The notes under the pieces are model-generated. The model had not been told where the DNA came from. It ran no database searches and saw only the letters and a program-made list of their open reading frames with translations. Position numbers and translations under genes: made by a program. A stretch of 58,260 nucleotides of DNA from Thermoplasmata archaeon. Its GTDB lineage: Archaea > Thermoplasmatota > Thermoplasmata > Lutacidiplasmatales > UBA184. Positions 42,940-51,780 of the stretch are shown here, piece by piece (the first letter of the stretch is position 1; each line of letters begins with the position of its first letter). The DNA lies in NCBI GenBank assembly GCA_027315455.1, contig DAHUXZ010000011.1, positions 1-58,260 of the forward strand. Direction: 5' to 3'.

Positions 42940-43869
42940 CTACCCTCGGGCCGACGCGGGGGGCGGCGGGGGCTCTCCGCGCCGCCAGCGGGCCGCCTGG
43001 TCGGCAAGGTACGGGCCAACGCGCGCGAGGGGCCGGTCGAGCGCGGGGTAGGGGGCGAGACCGAGGCGGTCGCTCAGGAGCCAGGTGACCTCGTAGGCGT
43101 AGAGGAGGTCCGAGCCCACGCTCTGCACCAGGCGGCCCAGGGCGACCGACGCGCGGCGGGGGAGGGGAAGGTAGCGCGGCCGCCGGTCGAGGAGCCGGAA
43201 CATGAAATCCGTCAGGTCCCGGTAGCGGAAGCGCTCGGGTCCCCCCGCGTCGATGGTGCCGGTCCGGCCGCCCTCGGCCTCCAATCGCAGCGCGCGCGCG
43301 ACGTCCCGCACGGCGATCGGGCTCACGTGGTATTCACCGTCCCCGAACATCGGGAAGATCGGGTAGCGGTGCATCAACCCGAGCATGACCCCGAGGAGCC
43401 GGTCCCCCTCGCCGAAGAGCATCGTGGGCCGGACGATGCGGAACGACAGCCCGCTCTCGGCCAGGGCCGCATCGAAGCGGCGCTTCTCGGCGAGGTAGGG
43501 GAGCCCGGACTCGAGCCCGGGGGGGGCGTCGGGAACGCTCACGTGGATGAACCTCGGGACGGAGGCCGCCCGGGCCGCCGCGAGCAGGCGGAAGAGCCCC
43601 TCCCGCAGGGCGCGGAAGCGGGAGGGGGAGGCCCAGCGGTACCATGCGACGTTGACGATGACGTCGACCCCGTCGACGAGACGGGGCCAGTCGGCCGAAC
43701 CGGCGATGTCGGCCGGCACCCATTCGACCTCGGGTCCCTCCCCGGCCGCCGGATGGCGATGGACCGACCGCACCCGGTACTCGGGCCGGAACTCGGAGAG
43801 GACCGCGCTCCCGAGCAGGCCCCCCCCGCCTCCCACGAGCAGCAGGCGGCGGGCGGGGCCGGCGCTCAT
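42940..43869 (-). CDS. Atypical SDR NAD(P)-binding protein (NDUFA9-like)
   Basis: A 309-residue Rossmann-fold protein. It opens LLLVGGGGGLLGSAVLSEFR, contains VDVIVNVAWYRWASPSRFRA and FIHVSVPDAPPGLESGLPYL, keeps a YxxxK-like Y-L-A-E-K but lacks a standard catalytic Ser-Tyr-Lys set. These features fit atypical SDRs related to complex I subunit NDUFA9, which bind NADPH and often bind rather than turn over. Its start overlaps the lipB stop (ATGA), making it the last gene of the 2-oxoacid dehydrogenase operon; whether it acts with lipoylation or quinones is unknown. Confidence 0.78.
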   Translation of the reverse strand: MSAGPARRLLLVGGGGGLLGSAVLSEFRPEYRVRSVHRHPAAGEGPEVEWVPADIAGSADWPRLVDGVDVIVNVAWYRWASPSRFRALREGLFRLLAAARAASVPRFIHVSVPDAPPGLESGLPYLAEKRRFDAALAESGLSFRIVRPTMLFGEGDRLLGVMLGLMHRYPIFPMFGDGEYHVSPIAVRDVARALRLEAEGGRTGTIDAGGPERFRYRDLTDFMFRLLDRRPRYLPLPRRASVALGRLVQSVGSDLLYAYEVTWLLSDRLGLAPYPALDRPLARVGPYLADQAARWRRGEPPPPPASARG

Positions 43870-44522
43870 GCGACCGGGGCCGCGGCGGGCGCTCGGAGCG
43901 CGTCAGCGTGCGGCGGACCGAACAGTCGATCCCAGGCGGCGACAAGCGGGGCCTTGAGCTCGGCGACCGCGACCGACCGGCCGAGCTCGCGGCTGACGCT
44001 CGTCATGACCTGCCCGTCGAAGCCGCAGGGGTGGAACGCCCGGAACGGACCCAAGTCGTTCCCGACGTTGAGCGCCAGGCCGTGGAAGCTGACCCACTCC
44101 TCGACGGCGATGCCGACGCTCGCGATCTTCCGCTCGCCGTCGACCCAGACCCCGCGCCGCCCGGGGACCCGCCCGGCGGCCAGGCCGCACGCCGCGAGGG
44201 CGGCGACGACCATCTCCTCGACGTCGTGGACGAACCGCCGGACGTCCCGCCCCCGCGCGTTCAGGTCGACGATCGGGTAGGCGACGAGCTGGCCGGGGCC
44301 GTGGTAGGTCCCCTTCCCGCCCCGCTCGACCCGGTACACAGGGATCCCGTCCGGGAGGACCTCCCCGTCGTCGCCCTGGACCCCGACGGTGATCACCGGG
44401 GGGTGCTCGACCAGGACGAGGGTGTCGCCGATCTCACCGCGCCGGCGCGCGGCGCGCAGCGCCCGCATCTCGACCCGCGCGGCCGAGTACTCCGTGAGCC
44501 CCCAGTCACGGACGGCCGGCAC
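43866..44522 (-). CDS. lipB: Octanoyl-[protein] transferase LipB
   Basis: A 218-residue enzyme transferring the octanoyl group from acyl carrier protein to lipoyl domains. Family motifs: TLVLVEHPPVITVGVQGDDG; the signature RGGKGTYHGPGQLVAYPIVD; the catalytic Lys in GERKIASVGIAVEEWVSFHG; and the catalytic Cys in FHPCGFDGQVMTSV. Its place inside the operon, overlapping the lpd stop by 17 bp, indicates that it modifies the adjacent E2. A lipoyl synthase (LipA) must complete the cofactor but is not in this window. LipB rather than only LplA implies endogenous lipoate synthesis. Confidence 0.94.
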   Translation of the reverse strand: MPAVRDWGLTEYSAARVEMRALRAARRRGEIGDTLVLVEHPPVITVGVQGDDGEVLPDGIPVYRVERGGKGTYHGPGQLVAYPIVDLNARGRDVRRFVHDVEEMVVAALAACGLAAGRVPGRRGVWVDGERKIASVGIAVEEWVSFHGLALNVGNDLGPFRAFHPCGFDGQVMTSVSRELGRSVAVAELKAPLVAAWDRLFGPPHADALRAPAAAPVA

Positions 44523-45948
44523 CGCTCCCCCGCTTCGCGACGTGCATCGGCTCCCCGAGCCAGAGGAGGGCCGCCTCCTCGAGGGCCTCGGAGAAGGTCG
44601 GATGGGGATGGATCGTCATCGCGAGGTCGCGCACCGTCGCCCCCATCTCGAGGGCGAGGGCGGCCTCGGTGATGAACTCCCCGACGCCCTCCCCGGCCGC
44701 GTGGACGCCCAGGAGGAGCCCGCCCGGCTCCTCGGCGACGACCTTCACCCAGCCGCCCGTCGCATGGTTGGCGTGCGCGCGGCCGATCGCCGCGAACGGG
44801 AACTTCGCCTCGCGCGCGCCGATCCCCTTCGCCTGCGCGTCGGCCAGGGTGAGCCCGACGCTGGCGAGCTCGGGGACCGTGAAGACGACCGAGGGGATCG
44901 TCTGGAACTCGTAGCGGGTCGGGAGGCCGGCGATCGCCTCGGCGGCGACGATCCCCTCGCGGTAGGCCTTGTGGGCGAGCATCGGGGGCCGGCAGCAGTC
45001 GCCGACGGCGTAGAGGTTCGGGACGTTCGTCCGCTGTTGGGCGTCCACGCCGATGAACCCCGAGCGGCTGTCCCGCAGGACCCCGGCCTCCTCCAGACCG
45101 AGCGCGGCCGTTTCGGGGCGCTTGCCCACGGTCAGGAACAGCATCTCCGCCGTGAGCTCCTCCCGGCCGCCCGCCCCCTCGACGCCCAGGCGCACGCCGT
45201 CGCCCGAGCGGTCGAGCTGGACGGCCTTCGTCGCCGGGCGGACCGCGACGCCGAGCTTCTCGAGCGCGCTGCTGAGCTCCCGCGAGAGCGACGCCTCGAG
45301 GCCCGGCAGGATCTGGGGCAGGAGCTCCACGATCGTGACGCGCGTCCCGAGACGGGCGAAGAACTCGCCGAGCTCGCAGCCGCTCACCCCGCCGCCCAGG
45401 ACGAGCAGCGAGGAGGGGATGCGGTCGAGCGAGAGGATCTGCCAGGCGGTGAGGACCTTCGTCCCGTCCGGCTCGAATCCCGGGAAGGAGGAGGGGACGG
45501 CCCCGACGGCGATGACCGCGTGGGCGAAGTCGATCCGCTCGCGACCGCCGTCGGGGGCGGTGAGCTCGGCGGTCGTGGGCCCCGTGAAGCGGACCTCGCC
45601 CGGGAGGACGGAGGCGCCCGCGGCCTTGAGGAGGGTCTGGACCCCCTGGCGCTCCTTCGTGATAACCGCGGACTTGAACGCCTGGAGCCGGACCATGTCG
45701 ACCGTGAGGCCGCTCGCGGTGACGCCGATCTCCTCGCCCTCGGTGCGCAGGCGGTGGTAGAGGAGCGAGGCGTGGATGAGCGCCTTGGACGGGATGCACC
45801 CTCGGTTGAGGCACTCGCCCCCCAGCTCGGAACGCTCCACGACGAGGGCCTTGTGGCCCAGCTGGCCGAGCCGGATCGCCGCCATGTAGCCGCCCGGGCC
45901 CCCGCCGACGACGAGCACCTCGGTCGCGCGCGAGTACGTCCCTGCCAT
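44506..45948 (-). CDS. lpdA: Dihydrolipoyl dehydrogenase (E3)
   Basis: A 480-residue FAD/NAD flavoprotein. It opens VLVVGGGPGGYMAAIRLGQL (FAD), has the redox disulfide GGECLNRGCIPSKALIH, a second Rossmann loop SLLVLGGGVSGCELGEFFAR (NAD), the FAD motif NVPNLYAVGDCC, and the dimer-interface active-site His in MTIHPHPTFSEALEEA. All catalytic residues are present. It reoxidises the dihydrolipoyl arm of E2 with NAD+. GGGAGGTAGCC before the ATG at 45948 is a near-perfect ribosome binding site. It lies 2 bp after the second E1alpha gene. Confidence 0.96.
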   Translation of the reverse strand: MAGTYSRATEVLVVGGGPGGYMAAIRLGQLGHKALVVERSELGGECLNRGCIPSKALIHASLLYHRLRTEGEEIGVTASGLTVDMVRLQAFKSAVITKERQGVQTLLKAAGASVLPGEVRFTGPTTAELTAPDGGRERIDFAHAVIAVGAVPSSFPGFEPDGTKVLTAWQILSLDRIPSSLLVLGGGVSGCELGEFFARLGTRVTIVELLPQILPGLEASLSRELSSALEKLGVAVRPATKAVQLDRSGDGVRLGVEGAGGREELTAEMLFLTVGKRPETAALGLEEAGVLRDSRSGFIGVDAQQRTNVPNLYAVGDCCRPPMLAHKAYREGIVAAEAIAGLPTRYEFQTIPSVVFTVPELASVGLTLADAQAKGIGAREAKFPFAAIGRAHANHATGGWVKVVAEEPGGLLLGVHAAGEGVGEFITEAALALEMGATVRDLAMTIHPHPTFSEALEEAALLWLGEPMHVAKRGSGAGRP

Positions 45949-45950
45949 GG

Positions 45951-46997
45951 CTACCTCCCGAAGCTCCCCGGCGACGCCGAGGCGAAGACGTCCTGGAAGA
46001 GCGACGCGGGATCCGGGGGCGGGGCGGCCTCCGCCTCGGCGACCGCCGCACGGACCTCGCGGTCGACCTCCTCGGCGAGGCGGCCGCGCGCCTCCTCGGT
46101 GAGGAGGCCGGTGTCGAGGAGGAACCGCTCGACGCGCGGAACGGGGTCCCGGGCCGCCGCCCGGGACATCCAGTCCGCCGCTTGGTAACGTGTCGGGTCG
46201 TCGGAGCTCGAGTGGGCGGTCATGCGGTAGAGGAGGAACTCCAGCATCTCCGGACCGGCGCCGGAACGGATCCGCGCGAGGGCGTCCCGCACCTCCCGGT
46301 AGACGGCGATGAGGTCGGTCCCGTCGACGCGGCGACCCGGAAGCCCGTAGGCGGCCGCCTTCTGGGCGAGCTCCCGTACCCCGGTCTGCCGCTCGACCGG
46401 CTGGGAGATCGCCCACTGGTTGTTCGTGCAGCAGAACAGGACCGGGGTCCGCCAGACCCCCGCCAGATTGAGCCCGGCGTGGAAATCGTTCGCGCTCGTC
46501 GCGCCGTCGCCGAAGAAGGCGAGCACGGCGCCCGGCTGGCGCTTTGCCTTGAGGGCGTAGGCGAGACCGACGCCCTGCGTGATCTGCGTGCCGATCACGC
46601 TGGACATCGACACGTAGCGGACGTCGCGCGCGGTCGGATGGCAGGGCATCTGGCGGCCGCGCGCCGGGTCGAGGTCCGTCGCGAACAGGTGATGGACGTA
46701 CGTCGGGAGCGGATGGCCGCGGACCAGGGCGATGAGCTGCTCGCGCAGGCCCGGAAAGACCCAGTCGTCGGGGGTGAGGGCGAGCGCGGCGCCGACGCTC
46801 ACCGCCTCCTGGCCGGTCGCGGCGCCGTAGAAACCGACACGGCCCTGCCGCTGGAGGCCGAGCATGCGCCGGTCGAGGGCGCGGGCGAGGAGCATCCAGC
46901 GGTAGCCGTCGAGGAGGGTCCGGCGCCAGCCGGCCAGCGACCGGTCGAGCTCCGTCGGGTCGTAGGTGAGCGGAACGAGGGCGTCGTCGGGGCTCAT
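45951..46997 (-). CDS. 2-oxoacid dehydrogenase E1 alpha subunit (second copy)
   Basis: A 348-residue thiamine-diphosphate enzyme subunit. The TPP/Mg motif reads [20 protein letters not shown] with TNNQWAISQP after it; substrate-side regions are QRQGRVGFYGAATGQEA and YRMTAHSSSDDPTRYQ, the latter matching the HSTSDD phosphorylation-loop equivalent. It is clearly homologous to but diverged from the E1 alpha at 49409-50488. Being embedded between E2 and E3, it overlaps the E2 stop (ATGA). It may replace the first copy in an alternative E1 of different substrate range; there is only one E1 beta gene. Confidence 0.9.
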   Translation of the reverse strand: MSPDDALVPLTYDPTELDRSLAGWRRTLLDGYRWMLLARALDRRMLGLQRQGRVGFYGAATGQEAVSVGAALALTPDDWVFPGLREQLIALVRGHPLPTYVHHLFATDLDPARGRQMPCHPTARDVRYVSMSSVIGTQITQGVGLAYALKAKRQPGAVLAFFGDGATSANDFHAGLNLAGVWRTPVLFCCTNNQWAISQPVERQTGVRELAQKAAAYGLPGRRVDGTDLIAVYREVRDALARIRSGAGPEMLEFLLYRMTAHSSSDDPTRYQAADWMSRAAARDPVPRVERFLLDTGLLTEEARGRLAEEVDREVRAAVAEAEAAPPPDPASLFQDVFASASPGSFGR

Positions 46998-48424
46998 GCG
47001 AGGTCCGCGAAGAGCAGGTGCGGGTCCTCGAGGTTCGCCTTCACCACGGCGAGGAACTGCGCTCCCACGATGCCGTCCAGGACGCGGTGGTCGAGGGAGA
47101 CCGAGAGGTTCATCATCTCCGCGACGCCGATCGAGCCGTCGTCGCGCACGACCGGGCGCCGCGCGATCTTGTGGACCCCCAAGATCCCGACCTCGGGATA
47201 GTTGAGGATCGGGGTCGCCAGGATCCCGCCCAAAAGGCCGAGGCTCGTGATCGTGAACGTGCCGCCGGTCAGCTCCGCCCGCGTCAGGGACCCGGCCCGC
47301 GCGCGCTCGGCCAGCTCCTGGATCTTCCGCGCCAGGACGGCCACGCTCAGCCGGTCCGCGTGGTGGACGACGGGCACGAGGAGCCCCTCCGCCGCGGCGG
47401 TCGCGATGCCGATGTTGTAGTTGCGGTGGACGAGCAGCTCCTGCCGCGCGTCGTCCATCCAGGCGTTCATCGTCGGCTGGGCCCGGAGACCCGCGATGAC
47501 GGCCTTGACGATGAACGGAAGGTACGACAGCTTCGCCCCCTTCTTCTCCACGTGCTTGGCCATCCGCTCCCGCAAGCGGACCAGCTCCGTCGCGTCGATC
47601 TCCTCGACGTAGGTGAAATGCGCCGCGGTCCGCGTCGCCGTGGCCATGTGCTCGCTGATCACGCGGCGGATCCCCCGGATCGGGATCCGCTCGACCTCCC
47701 CCTCCGCCACTGGGGGCACCGCGGGGACGGGTACCGGCCGCGCGGGCGCCTCGGCGGCAGGGGGGGCCGGCGGCGTCGCGACCGGCGCCGGGGGCGACGG
47801 CGATAGGGTGGCGGCGCTGGGCGCGGACGGAGGCTCCGGTGGAGCCGGAGGAGCCGGAGGAGCCGGAGGAGCGATCGCCCCGGCCGTGCTCGCGGGAGGC
47901 GTCCCGGGCGCGGTCTGGGCGGCGGCCTCCACGTCGGCCTCCGTCACCCGCCCACCGGGACCGCTACCGGTGATCCGCCCGAGGTCCACGCCCCGCGCGG
48001 TGGCGAGCCGCCGGACGGCGGGCGTCGCTAGGACGCGCGAAGGCGCCCCGGGGGCGATCGCGGCGGGGGCCGCGGGGGAGGGCAGAGCGGCGGGGGTCGG
48101 CCCGCCGGGAAGGGGCGTGGGCGGAGCGACCGACGGGGCGACCGACGGCTCGGCCGGCGGCACCGGGGGGGCGGCGGAGGCGGCCTCGGAGGTCTCGATC
48201 GTGACGAGAAGACCGCCGACCTTCACCTTGTCGCCGACGGCGGCGTGCAGCCGCGCGATGCGGCCGGCCCGCGGCGAAGGGATCTCGACGTTGGCCTTGT
48301 CGGTGAGGACCGAGACGAGCGGGGCGTCCTCGGCGATGCTCTCGCCCTCCTGGACGAACCAGCGGACGACCTCCCCTTCGGCGACCCCTTCTCCGATGTC
48401 CGGCAGCCGGAACTCGTAGACCAT
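46994..48424 (-). CDS. Dihydrolipoamide acyltransferase (E2)
   Basis: A 476-residue core subunit. Domains: a lipoyl domain (EFRLPDIGEGVAEGEVVRWF, lipoyl-lysine in TDKANVEIPSP), a long Pro/Ala linker, an E1/E3-binding domain (VLATPAVRRLATARGVDLGR, ITGSGPGGRVTEADVE) and the acyltransferase domain (RIPIRGIRRVISEHMATATR) ending with the catalytic His in SVSLDHRVLDGIVGAQF. A second Ala/Pro/Ser linker (with APPAPPAPPEPP repeats) gives mobility to the arms. All elements of an active E2 are present. GGAGGTCACC precedes the ATG at 48424. Confidence 0.96.
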   Translation of the reverse strand: MVYEFRLPDIGEGVAEGEVVRWFVQEGESIAEDAPLVSVLTDKANVEIPSPRAGRIARLHAAVGDKVKVGGLLVTIETSEAASAAPPVPPAEPSVAPSVAPPTPLPGGPTPAALPSPAAPAAIAPGAPSRVLATPAVRRLATARGVDLGRITGSGPGGRVTEADVEAAAQTAPGTPPASTAGAIAPPAPPAPPAPPEPPSAPSAATLSPSPPAPVATPPAPPAAEAPARPVPVPAVPPVAEGEVERIPIRGIRRVISEHMATATRTAAHFTYVEEIDATELVRLRERMAKHVEKKGAKLSYLPFIVKAVIAGLRAQPTMNAWMDDARQELLVHRNYNIGIATAAAEGLLVPVVHHADRLSVAVLARKIQELAERARAGSLTRAELTGGTFTITSLGLLGGILATPILNYPEVGILGVHKIARRPVVRDDGSIGVAEMMNLSVSLDHRVLDGIVGAQFLAVVKANLEDPHLLFADLA

Positions 48425-48434
48425 GGTGACCTCC

Positions 48435-49412
48435 TCAGGCGGCCCGGGCGGTCGCGCGGACGGCGTGCGCGATGCGGTCGGCGCCGGGCAGGTAGAGACT
48501 CTCGAGGGCGTAGGGGAACGGCGTGTCGTAGCCGGTCACCCGCACGACGGGGGCCTTGAGCGAGTAGAGCGCCTTCTCGGCGAGAATGGCGGAGAGCTCG
48601 GCGCCGAACCCGCAGAAGCGGGGCGCCTCGTGGACGATGACCGCCCGACCGGTCTTCTCGACAGAAGCGAGGACGGCCGCCTCGTCGAGCGGGACCAGGC
48701 TCCTCAGGTCGACGACCTCGGCGGAGATCCCCTCCGCGGCGAGGGTCTCGGCGGCCTGGAGCGCCGGCGGCATCATGGCGCCGTAGGCGAAGACGGAGAC
48801 GTCGGAGCCGGGGCGGACCGTCGCCGCCTGTCCGATCTGGACGCGATGGTCCCCGTCGGGAACCTCTCCCGTGACGGCACGATAGATCCGCTTCGGCTCG
48901 AGGAAGAGGACGGGGTCGTCGTCGAAGATGGCGCTCAGGAGGAGGCCCTTCGCGTCGGCGGGGGTCGACGGGATGACGACCTTGAGGCCGGCCGTGTGGG
49001 CGAAGTACGCCTCGGGGCTCTGCGAGTGGTACAGTCCGCCCTTGATCCCGCCGCCGTACGGCGAGCGGATCACGACGTGGCAGGGATACTGGCCCCCCGA
49101 GCGGTAGCGGAACTTCGCGATCTCGCTGACGATCTGGTCGAAGGCCGGATAGATGAAGTCGACGAACTGGATCTCCGCGACCGGCTTGAGGCCATAGAGG
49201 GCCATCCCGACGGCCGTCCCCACGATCCCCGTCTCGCTGAGCGGGGTATCGAGCACACGATCCGGACCGAACTCCTTCTGGAGCCCCTCCGTCGCGCGGA
49301 AGACGCCGCCATTGACGCCGACGTCCTCGCCGAGGACGAGGACGTTCGGGTCGGCGCGCATCGCCTCGAACATCGCCCGGTTGATCGCCTGGACCATCGT
49401 GAGCTCGGTCAC
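48435..49412 (-). CDS. 2-oxoacid dehydrogenase E1 beta subunit
   Basis: About 325 residues. Conserved segments: [80 protein letters not shown] (with active-site His) and, near the end, [20 protein letters not shown]. It pairs with E1 alpha to form the heterotetramer that decarboxylates the 2-oxoacid. The GTG at 49412 follows GGAGGGAG and overlaps the E1 alpha stop as GTGA; ATG 49397 is the alternative. It is the only E1 beta gene for two E1 alpha genes. Confidence 0.95.
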   Translation of the reverse strand: MTELTMVQAINRAMFEAMRADPNVLVLGEDVGVNGGVFRATEGLQKEFGPDRVLDTPLSETGIVGTAVGMALYGLKPVAEIQFVDFIYPAFDQIVSEIAKFRYRSGGQYPCHVVIRSPYGGGIKGGLYHSQSPEAYFAHTAGLKVVIPSTPADAKGLLLSAIFDDDPVLFLEPKRIYRAVTGEVPDGDHRVQIGQAATVRPGSDVSVFAYGAMMPPALQAAETLAAEGISAEVVDLRSLVPLDEAAVLASVEKTGRAVIVHEAPRFCGFGAELSAILAEKALYSLKAPVVRVTGYDTPFPYALESLYLPGADRIAHAVRATARAA

Positions 49413-50488
49413 GGTCGCACCACTCCCTCCTTCAACAGCCCGTCCATCGCCCGCCGCTGCTCCTCGAGCGCCGGGGTTGGGCGGGCGAAGACGTCGTCGA
49501 ACATCGTCCGGGGGTCGACCGGGGCGGTTGCCTCGGCCTCCTTCAATGCGGCCCCGACGAGCTCCTTCGCGGCCTCCCAGACCTTCTGATCCGACTCCTC
49601 GGTCACGAGGCCGAGGGTCAGGAGCTCGTGCTTGAGCCGCGCGATCGGGTCGCGCTCCTTCCACTGCGCGAGCTCCGCGTCGCTGCGGTAGCGCCGGGGG
49701 TCGTCGGAGGTCGAGTGCGGTCCGAGGCGGTAGACCTGCGCCTCGATCAACGTGGGGCCTTCCCCGGCAAGCGCCCGCCGGCGGGCCTCGCGCACGACGC
49801 GGTAGACGGCGTGGACATCGGTCCCGTCCACGACCACGCCGGGGAATCCGTACGCCGACGCCTTCATCGCGAGCGTCTCGCTCGCCGTCTGGCGCTCCCG
49901 GGGCAGCGAGATCGCCCACTGGTTGTTCTGGCAGAAGAAGAGCGTCGGGGCGCGGTAGACTCCCGCGAAGTTGAGGCCCGCGTGGAAGTCGTTCGAGCTG
50001 GTCGTCCCATCCCCGAAGAAGGCGATCGTGCAGATCGCATCGCCGCGGCGCCGGGCCGCCATCGCGGTCCCGACGGCGTGGCTGATCTGGGTCCCGACGG
50101 GGCTCGAGGCGGTTACGAACTTGAACCGGCGGTAGCCGTAGTGGTTGGGCATCTGCCGGCCCTTCATCTCGTCGCCGGAGTTGCCGATGAACTGGTCGAG
50201 GAGGAGCTTTACCGGCACGCCCCGGACGAGGGCAACCCCGAGCTCGCGGTAGGCGGGGAAGACCCAGTCGGCCGCGTCCAGCGCCCAGGCGCAGGCGACC
50301 TGGGCCGCCTCCTGGCCCTGGAGCGGGACGTAGAAGCCGATGCGGCCCTGCCGTTGCAGGCTCAGGCACCGCTCGTCCATGACCCGGGCGAGGACCATGG
50401 TGCGGTAGAGGCTCGGCAGCGTCTCCGCCGCCAGGTCCGCCGGGATCGAGGAGGAGGCGGCGCCCGAAGACGTCGTCGCGTCCGCCAA
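49409..50488 (-). CDS. 2-oxoacid dehydrogenase E1 alpha subunit (first copy)
   Basis: A 359-residue first gene of the operon. The TPP-binding motif is [20 protein letters not shown], followed by [17 protein letters not shown]; also [20 protein letters not shown] and [16 protein letters not shown]. It decarboxylates a branched-chain 2-oxoacid, pyruvate or a similar acid together with E1 beta; the archaeal complex characterised in Thermoplasma is of branched-chain type, but substrate cannot be read from sequence. The annotated start is a TTG (ADATTSS); a GTTATATC box about 37 nt upstream supports initiation near here. Later in-frame Met codons are unlikely because they cut into the fold. Confidence 0.93.
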   Translation of the reverse strand: MADATTSSGAASSSIPADLAAETLPSLYRTMVLARVMDERCLSLQRQGRIGFYVPLQGQEAAQVACAWALDAADWVFPAYRELGVALVRGVPVKLLLDQFIGNSGDEMKGRQMPNHYGYRRFKFVTASSPVGTQISHAVGTAMAARRRGDAICTIAFFGDGTTSSNDFHAGLNFAGVYRAPTLFFCQNNQWAISLPRERQTASETLAMKASAYGFPGVVVDGTDVHAVYRVVREARRRALAGEGPTLIEAQVYRLGPHSTSDDPRRYRSDAELAQWKERDPIARLKHELLTLGLVTEESDQKVWEAAKELVGAALKEAEATAPVDPRTMFDDVFARPTPALEEQRRAMDGLLKEGVVRP

Positions 50489-50520
50489 CGATGAATCCCG
50501 TGCGACGCGAGCGACGGTTG

Positions 50521-50530
50521 TGATATAACG
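50521..50530 (-). promoter_or_regulatory. TATA-like box for the 2-oxoacid dehydrogenase operon
   Basis: Minus strand CGTTATATCA centred about 37 nt before the TTG at 50488; the expected leader is about 10 nt. It is the clearest promoter for the seven-gene unit down to 42940. Confidence 0.6.
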
Positions 50531-50752
50531 TTAGAGGCGAGGTCTCAGGACAGGGCCCCCGGCCGGGAGGAAATCGGCGGCCGCTGGGCGCACCCCGCCG
50601 AGTCGAGCCGGGCCGCCGACGACGTCGCGTAGGGCACCGTCGACCCGGCAAAGAGGCGACCGGACTGCGGCGAACCCTCCGTTTGCCGACCGAACCTCAC
50701 CCCAACGTACGCTCCCGACCTAGGGAGGACGGCGGTTTGCCCGCGCCGGGAA

Positions 50753-50761
50753 CGTATTTGT
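50753..50761 (+). promoter_or_regulatory. TATA-like box for the ABC exporter operon
   Basis: CGTATTTGT, centred about 40 nt before the ATG at 50797. Confidence 0.45.
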
Positions 50762-50796
50762 ACTAGCGGCTCGGTCCTCGGCGGCCCCGTGGCCCC

Positions 50797-51780
50797 ATGT
50801 CTCCGTCAGCGGCGATCCGCACCCATGGCATCCGCCGGTCCTACGCCGCCCGCAAGGGCTTCCTGTTCAACGAGATCGTCCGCACCGACGCGCTGAAGGG
50901 TGTCGACCTCGAGGTCAATTCCGGGGAGATCTTCGGGCTCCTCGGCCCGAACGGCGCCGGGAAGACGACCCTCACGAAGATCCTCTCGACGCTCCTGCTC
51001 CCGACCGAGGGCCACGCCGAGGTGCTCGGGCTGGACGTCGTGAAGGACGCGCCGCGCCTGCGTCCCCGCATCGGGCTCGTCCTCGGGGGCGAGCGCGGGC
51101 TCTACAATCGGGTGAGCGCCCGGGAGAACCTCCGCTACTTCGCCGACCTCTACGGCGTTCCGACGGCCGAGCGGGCGGGCCGCATCACCGAGGTCCTCGA
51201 CCGGGTCGGCCTGACCGAATCCGCCGACCGCCGGGTCGAGGAGTTCTCCCGCGGGATGAAGCAGAAGCTCCACATCGCCCGCGGGATCCTCCACCGGCCG
51301 GAGCTGCTTTTCCTTGACGAGCCGACGATCGGGCTCGACCCGAAGAGCGCGCGGGAGACGCGCAAGCTCGTCCGGAGCCTCGTCGCCGACGGGGTGACGA
51401 TCTTCCTCACGACCCACTACATGTTCGAGGCGGAGGAGCTCTGCCAGCGGATCGCGGTCCTCACCCGGGGCCGGATCGTCGCGAACGACACGGTCCAGGG
51501 ATTGAGCCGGCTGGTCGGCGGCGACCGCACCCTGGAGGTCGAGGGCTACGGGTTCGACGACGCCGAGGTCGAGGTGCTGCGTCGGCTACCTGGCGTCTCG
51601 CGGCTCAAGTACGAGGAGTTCGGTCCCCGCATCCGCTACACCCTTCGGGTCCGGACCTCCGAGCTCACCCCCCCGACGGTCCAGGCGAGCCTCCCCGGCC
51701 ACCGCGAGCTCGCGATCCGGGAGCGCCGAACCAGCCTCGAGGACATCTACCTCGACCTCGTTGAGGAGGAGGCGGCGTAG
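50797..51780 (+). CDS. ABC transporter ATP-binding protein (DrrA-like)
   Basis: A 327-residue ATPase. Walker A is GLLGPNGAGKTTLTKILS, the signature motif is EEFSRGMKQKLHIARGIL (S-R-G-M-K), Walker B is ELLFLDEPTIGLDPKSA, and the H-loop is IFLTTHYMFEAEELC. A C-terminal ~90-residue domain (DRTLEVEGYGFDDAEVEVLR) resembles those of DrrA/NatA-type exporters. It powers export by the two permeases encoded directly downstream (stop and next ATG abut at 51780/51781). Possible cargo: hydrophobic drugs, lipids or envelope components. Confidence 0.94.
   Translation: MSPSAAIRTHGIRRSYAARKGFLFNEIVRTDALKGVDLEVNSGEIFGLLGPNGAGKTTLTKILSTLLLPTEGHAEVLGLDVVKDAPRLRPRIGLVLGGERGLYNRVSARENLRYFADLYGVPTAERAGRITEVLDRVGLTESADRRVEEFSRGMKQKLHIARGILHRPELLFLDEPTIGLDPKSARETRKLVRSLVADGVTIFLTTHYMFEAEELCQRIAVLTRGRIVANDTVQGLSRLVGGDRTLEVEGYGFDDAEVEVLRRLPGVSRLKYEEFGPRIRYTLRVRTSELTPPTVQASLPGHRELAIRERRTSLEDIYLDLVEEEAA

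Larger units (their letters stand above)
50489..50796. other. Divergent promoter region between the E1 and ABC exporter operons
   Basis: About 308 bp with a TATA-like box on each strand (50521-50530 minus, 50753-50761 plus). Otherwise only chance frames; no gene is called. Confidence 0.5.

Noticed and set aside
47840-47875. Short tandem repeat (ggagccggaggagccggagg)
   Set aside because: It encodes the Pro-rich linker of E2 (APPAPPAPPEPP), so it is part of the gene and not a separate repeat element.
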